Positions 25,908-28,800 of a DNA stretch of 28,800 bases are shown in pieces. The stretch covers positions 1-28,800 of the forward strand of contig JAEYPM010000100.1 of NCBI GenBank assembly GCA_023410675.1. Direction: 5' to 3'. Positions within the stretch are counted from its first letter, which is position 1. Each line of letters starts with the position of its first letter. Origin of the DNA: Bacillota bacterium. Lineage in GTDB: Bacteria > Bacillota > Clostridia > Lachnospirales > Cellulosilyticaceae. The position numbers were made by a program, and so were the translations under genes. The notes beneath the pieces were generated by a model that saw nothing but the letters and a program-made list of their open reading frames with translations, did no database searches and was not told where the DNA came from.

Positions 25908-25943
25908 AAAAAAGCCATAAGTAGTATGGTGTGCATGGCTTTT
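25908..25943 (-). terminator. Terminator-like hairpin in the natA-like leader
   Basis: On the minus strand AAAAGCCAT (25943-25935) pairs with ATGGCTTTT (25918-25910) around a 16-base loop, and the run extends to TTTTTT at 25913-25908. It lies 50 bases before the ATPase start. It either ends the murI/tRNA-Leu transcript or acts as an attenuator. Confidence 0.65.
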
Positions 25944-25977
25944 CTTTGTACTCACTTTATTTTCATCTTTATTCTAT

Positions 25978-26042
25978 AAAAATGCTCCTCCTATAATATC
26001 AGTCTCATTGCATATTGCGAAACTGTCTATGATAAGGGGAGT
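25978..26042 (-). terminator. Long imperfect hairpin with U tract after tRNA-Leu
   Basis: On the minus strand CTCCCCTTATCAT (from 26042) pairs imperfectly with ATTATAGGAGGAG (to 25985), enclosing CAGTTTC/GAGACTG around a 12-base loop. CATTTTTATAG follows (TTTTT at 25982-25978). It lies 37 bases beyond the 3' end of tRNA-Leu and is its likely terminator. Confidence 0.55.
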
Positions 26043-26078
26043 ATGCCAGATTTTAATGTTGTGTTTCACATAATATTA

Positions 26079-26161
26079 TGCGGAGGAAGGGACTCGAACC
26101 CTCATGCTTTGTGGGCACTAGAACCTGAATCTAGCACGTCTGCCAATTCCGTCACCTCCGC
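26079..26161 (-). tRNA. tRNA-Leu (anticodon CAG)
   Basis: Acceptor GCGGAGG pairs with CCTCCGC, with A73 as discriminator. The anticodon stem CTAGA/TCTAG encloses the loop TTCAGGT, so the anticodon is CAG. A variable arm (GTGCCCACAAAGCAT region) and a T-arm GGGTTCGAGTCCC are present, as expected for a class II tRNA. CCA is not encoded. It starts 46 bases after the murI stop and may be co-transcribed. Confidence 0.95.
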
Positions 26162-26207
26162 TTATAGTAATATTTTATCATTATCCTTTCATTTTGCATA
26201 GATACCC

Positions 26208-26957
26208 TTAAATACTTAGATATTTATTTAATATTGTATGGTTCTTATCCTCTTTTTCTGAATAATATAATGTCACTTGTCCCTTAGCACTATTATCCTT
26301 ATTTAGTTTGTCTCCAATTAAACTACATAGATGTTTTATTGTTCCAGTGTTTCCATCATATAATTCAACATGAGGAGGAACTATCTTTCTAAATAAATCC
26401 TTAAAATATACAAAATGAGTACAGCCTAATACAATTCCCTTATACTTCGTTAAGTCGTAAGAAGAAAGAGTTTCCTCTAAATACTGAGTAACGCGTTCAT
26501 CGAAAATAAAATTTTCTGCAAAATCAACAAGTCGTGGTAATGGCAGAGAATCCACCCGATTGTTAATATCAAAATGGTGAACTAAGTTTTGATATTTCTC
26601 TTCTTGTAATGTTAAAGGAGTTGCTGTAACTAATATCCTGCCTTGCTTTTTATTAAGTAGTGCGAGCTTAACTGCTGGCTCCATTCCGATAATTGGAATG
26701 TCATACTGTTCTCTTAGACTAGAAGCTGCAATACTTGTGGCTGTATTACAAGCAATAACAATCACTGTAGCACCTTGTTTTATTAAAAATTCTACTACGT
26801 TCTGGACATAATCTTTTACTACATTTTTATCTTTTGTTCCATAAGGTGCATGTATATTATCAGAATAATAAATGTAATCCACGTTAGGCAATCTAAGTAA
26901 AGCTTCTTTTAGCACAGTAATTCCGCCTATACCTGAATCAAACATTCCTATCTTCAT
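26208..26957 (-). CDS. murI: Glutamate racemase
   Basis: 249 residues. Converts L-glutamate to D-glutamate for peptidoglycan without a cofactor, using two cysteines. Seen: MFDSGIGG (5-12) with the first acidic/Ser motif, YSDNIHAPYG (31-40), ACNTAT with catalytic C70, and GCTHF with C179. Length is slightly shorter than the usual 265 residues but no motif is missing. The ATG start is followed directly by the first beta strand (KIGMFDSG); GAGTG upstream is a modest ribosome site. It lies 153 bases from the coiled-coil gene behind a terminator and is followed closely by tRNA-Leu. Confidence 0.95.
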   Translation of the reverse strand: MKIGMFDSGIGGITVLKEALLRLPNVDYIYYSDNIHAPYGTKDKNVVKDYVQNVVEFLIKQGATVIVIACNTATSIAASSLREQYDIPIIGMEPAVKLALLNKKQGRILVTATPLTLQEEKYQNLVHHFDINNRVDSLPLPRLVDFAENFIFDERVTQYLEETLSSYDLTKYKGIVLGCTHFVYFKDLFRKIVPPHVELYDGNTGTIKHLCSLIGDKLNKDNSAKGQVTLYYSEKEDKNHTILNKYLSI

Positions 26958-27041
26958 GTTTTATCACTCTTTCAAGTTTTAAATATTTTTCTCTTCTCCT
27001 ATTTTAATCCTTTTATTAATCAATGTATAGAGAAACTAAAT

Positions 27042-27083
27042 AAAAAATGCCTAATATATCAACTTAACAAGTGAATATCAGGC
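27042..27083 (-). terminator. Terminator of the coiled-coil gene
   Basis: On the minus strand GCCTGATAT (27083-27075) pairs with ATATTAGGC (27057-27049, one G-U pair) and is followed by ATTTTTTATTT. It begins 28 bases after the stop. Confidence 0.85.
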
Positions 27084-27110
27084 TTTATTAGCAACTATAT
27101 GATTAAAAAT

Positions 27111-28040
27111 TTATCTTAATTCTTGCTGCATACTCTCAATGCCACTTAAATTTATTTCTAGAATCTTTAATTGACCATCTAAATCTAGGAGAATCTTTTC
27201 TACATAATAGGCTAACGAATTAATCTGCTGTTGGTCCTCTGTAATTTTATCCCGAACCTTTAGGTCTGTAAATAAATTATCAAACCAATAGTCTACTATT
27301 CTAATACTATTGTCGATACCAATCCCTATGAGTGTATTAAAATGACCTAAATCCTTTAGATCTTCTTTTAAATCCCGAAGTCTTGATGCTAATTGAGCAA
27401 ATTCGTAGGCCATAGTATCTAAATGAGTATACTTGATATCTGTATCACTCGTACTTTTATTAACAAAAGCCCCACTATCCACCCACTTTGTAGCACTATC
27501 TAGGCTTTTTTGAATACTATTAATATTATCCATAATATGCTCAACTATTTTATAAGCTGCTAACATTCCAATTTGTTTTTCAACAAGGGCTTTCCTTTTT
27601 TCTTCTAATGCTAAGTATTTAATCCTAATTGCCTCTGGTAGCACTTTAGAAATTTCATCCACTTTCCTAATATAATGCTTAGAATAGGACCTCGTATCTT
27701 GAGAGAGCTGTGTTATATCTTCCTCTAAGTCTCTTAGTTCTTCCTCTAAAATTTTCAAATGCTCTTTTTCCTTGGTATATTTTAGCTTTAATTCTATTAA
27801 TTGCCTTTCATGCCTATTTATCTTTCTTTGATAGTTGCCTACTAAATTAAAAAGTATATTTGAAAAAGAGGCAATATCTACTATTTTTTCATCATGCTGT
27901 TTTTTTTCAATTTCACTAAGAAGCTCTATTATTAACTGCTTTACCTCATTAATGCGATTAATAAGTGCTTCTCTTCGTTTTTTCAAAATCAATACACTTT
28001 CTAGTCCACGTCTTATCCTGTTCAGTTCATCATTTTCCAC
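27111..28040 (-). CDS. Coiled-coil protein of unknown function
   Basis: 309 residues, charged, without signal peptide, membrane helix or cysteine. Heptad-like Leu/Ile spacing suggests coiled coils at about 10-55, 70-125 (KINRHERQLIELKLKYTKEKE-type stretch, then EEELRDLEEDITQL) and 215-235; a helical C-terminal half (about 160-309) has LKDLGHFNTLIGIGIDNSIRIVDYWFDNL. I do not recognise the family. The GTG start has GGGGG eight bases upstream. It is a single gene with its own terminator, between the rRNA operon tail and murI. A 15-base perfect hairpin (28093-28128) lies 53 bases upstream. A structural or cell-envelope-linked role is possible but unsupported. Confidence 0.75.
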   Translation of the reverse strand: MENDELNRIRRGLESVLILKKRREALINRINEVKQLIIELLSEIEKKQHDEKIVDIASFSNILFNLVGNYQRKINRHERQLIELKLKYTKEKEHLKILEEELRDLEEDITQLSQDTRSYSKHYIRKVDEISKVLPEAIRIKYLALEEKRKALVEKQIGMLAAYKIVEHIMDNINSIQKSLDSATKWVDSGAFVNKSTSDTDIKYTHLDTMAYEFAQLASRLRDLKEDLKDLGHFNTLIGIGIDNSIRIVDYWFDNLFTDLKVRDKITEDQQQINSLAYYVEKILLDLDGQLKILEINLSGIESMQQELR

Positions 28041-28092
28041 TATTTAGTCCCCCTATAACTACTTACATATTATCTAATCGTAATATAATATC

Positions 28093-28128
28093 CTTCATAA
28101 GATAAAAATGTTATTTTATCTTATGAAG
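28093..28128. repeat. Perfect 15-base palindromic hairpin upstream of the coiled-coil gene
   Basis: CTTCATAAGATAAAA (28093-28107) and TTTTATCTTATGAAG (28114-28128) are exact reverse complements with a six-base loop. No U tract follows on the minus strand (GGATATTATATT), so it is not a canonical terminator. The rest of 28129-28367 is very AT-rich; I see no credible gene in it. Confidence 0.7.
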
Positions 28129-28367
28129 AATTTACATGTTCAATATTCGCTGATACTATGTGCATCCACTTGGTAAAAACAGCTCCCCAATTATTACATT
28201 ACATAAAATATTACCAAAAATTATGTATATAATTATATATAATATTATAAATAATTTTAACATAGTCTTAGATATTTTGCCATACTTTTTATGCTTCTCA
28301 CAGTAACCCTTGTTTATTTTCTTCAAGTAAGACAGATGATTTGATAAAGATAATGGCAAAATCCCAT

Positions 28368-28408
28368 AAAAAAACCGTCTAGTTTCAATAAATAAAACTA
28401 AACGGTTT
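28368..28408 (-). terminator. Terminator of the 5S/tRNA transcript
   Basis: On the minus strand AAACCGT-T-TAGTTT pairs with AAACTA-G-ACGGTTT (arms 28408-28395 and 28385-28372, one mismatch) around a nine-base loop and is followed by TTTTTTTATG. It lies 11 bases after the tRNA-Gly gene. Confidence 0.9.
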
Positions 28409-28418
28409 AATTAAACAA

Positions 28419-28490
28419 AGCGCGAGACGGGACTTGAACCCGCGGCCCTCTCCTTGGCAAGGAGATGCTCTACCACTGAGCCACTCGCGC
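28419..28490 (-). tRNA. tRNA-Gly (anticodon GCC)
   Basis: Acceptor GCGCGAG pairs with CTCGCGC, discriminator U73. The anticodon stem TCTCC/GGAGA encloses TTGCCAA, anticodon GCC. T-arm GGGTTCAAGTCCC. CCA is not encoded. Last gene of the rRNA-tRNA transcript. Confidence 0.95.
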
Positions 28491-28501
28491 ATAAATTTTT
28501 A

Positions 28502-28574
28502 TGAGCCACCCGGGATTCGAACCCGGGACCACTTGATTAAAAGTCAAGTGCTCTGCCAACTGAGCTAGTGACCC
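28502..28574 (-). tRNA. tRNA-Lys (anticodon TTT)
   Basis: Acceptor GGGTCAC pairs with GTGGCTC (two G-U pairs), discriminator A73. The stem CTTGA/TCAAG encloses CTTTTAA, anticodon TTT. T-arm CCGGGTTCGAATCCCGG. CCA is not encoded. Eleven bases separate it from tRNA-Gly. Confidence 0.95.
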
Positions 28575-28598
28575 ACATTATTATATTTAATTTTCAAG

Positions 28599-28673
28599 TC
28601 GGGGTGACAGGACTTGAACCTGCGGCCTCCTGAACCCAAATCAGGCGCTCTAGCCAAACTGAGCCACACCCCG
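28599..28673 (-). tRNA. tRNA-Pro (anticodon TGG)
   Basis: Acceptor CGGGGTG pairs with CACCCCG, discriminator A73. The stem CCTGA/TCAGG encloses TTTGGGT, anticodon TGG. T-arm GCAGGTTCAAGTCCTGT. CCA is not encoded. It begins ten bases after the 5S rRNA. Confidence 0.95.
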
Positions 28674-28683
28674 ATATGTAAAA

Positions 28684-28800
28684 TTTGGCAGCCACCTACT
28701 CTCCCAGTCCGTCTCCAGACAAGTACCATCGGCCGGCTAAGTCTTAACCTGCGTGTTCGAAATGGGAACGGGTGTTTCCCTAAGCCGCATCGCCACCAAA
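28684..28800 (-). rRNA. rrf: 5S ribosomal RNA
   Basis: 117 bases, a normal length, ending flush with the window edge. The terminal helix TTTGGTGGC/GCTGCCAAA and the conserved core ACCCGTTCCCATTTCGAACACG and CCGATGGTACT are present. It is the 3' end of an rRNA operon whose 16S and 23S genes would lie beyond position 28800. One or two 5' bases might be outside the window. Confidence 0.95.

Noticed and set aside
25859..25936. 26-residue N-terminal extension of the NatA-type ATPase
   Set aside because: It would start inside a terminator hairpin without a ribosome site, and NatA proteins start at the MIQV-type strand.
28156..28359. 67-codon ORF on the minus strand with a hydrophobic segment
   Set aside because: TTG start without a ribosome site, in very AT-rich DNA beside a terminator; the hydrophobic part is what AT-rich sequence encodes by chance. 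The internal ATG at 28263 also has no ribosome site.
1..28800. CRISPR arrays, insertion sequences, prophage or integrative elements
   Set aside because: No regularly spaced repeats, transposase, integrase or phage structural genes were seen on either strand; the tRNA genes show no duplicated 3' ends that would mark an attachment site.

Overview
The window is AT-rich chromosomal DNA with strong AAGGAGG-type ribosome binding sites, ATG/GTG/TTG starts and U-tract terminators. This points to a low-GC Gram-positive anaerobe of the Clostridia. A secreted clan-A glycoside hydrolase with a carbohydrate-binding module, gapN, NatA/NatB-type genes and a 5S-tRNA cluster fit a plant-fibre-degrading Lachnospirales-type organism, possibly near Cellulosilyticum. 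That lineage is inferred; no database was searched. I see no phage genes, insertion sequences or CRISPR array. The region looks like ordinary core or shell chromosome.

Layout. (1) 171-4987: a rhodanese/TtcA-like tRNA thiolation fusion (-), a small DUF3592 membrane protein (+) that meets an SDR oxidoreductase (-) tail to tail, MscL with a zinc-ribbon tail, and a chemoreceptor. (2) 5047-9124: an ABC exporter half-transporter, a tandem P-II-like protein and a duplicated DUF1538 membrane protein (putative cation/proton antiporter) behind a consensus sigma-A promoter. (3) 9324-9446: a 40-residue basic protein gene with its own promoter. (4) 9657-13198: a heterodimeric ABC exporter with one degenerate ATPase site. 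(5) 13269-13817: a TerD-like protein. (6) 13938-16572: a three-gene sulfane-sulfur operon (Fe-S membrane protein, rhodanese, CoA-disulfide reductase-rhodanese) with a palindrome inside its promoter. (7) 16726-18618: leuA behind a five-codon Leu-containing leader ORF and an RNA that can hide its start site. (8) 18622-22944: the secreted glycoside hydrolase and gapN. (9) 23013-25858: a NatA-type ATPase and a NatB-CPBP protease fusion. (10) 26079-28040: tRNA-Leu, murI and an orphan coiled-coil gene. (11) 28368-28800: 5S rRNA, tRNA-Pro, tRNA-Lys, tRNA-Gly and a terminator, the tail of an rRNA operon entering from the right.

The most interesting candidate for an undescribed system is the leuA leader. 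It has a promoter, a 5-codon ORF with two adjacent Leu codons, and mutually exclusive RNA pairings that would hide or expose the leuA start, which reads as translational attenuation. Second is the DUF1538/tandem P-II pair, a candidate ion transporter with a dedicated nucleotide-sensing regulator. Four rhodanese-related features in one window (TtcA fusion, single-domain protein, CoA-disulfide reductase fusion and the Fe-S membrane partner) also suggest an investment in persulfide chemistry.
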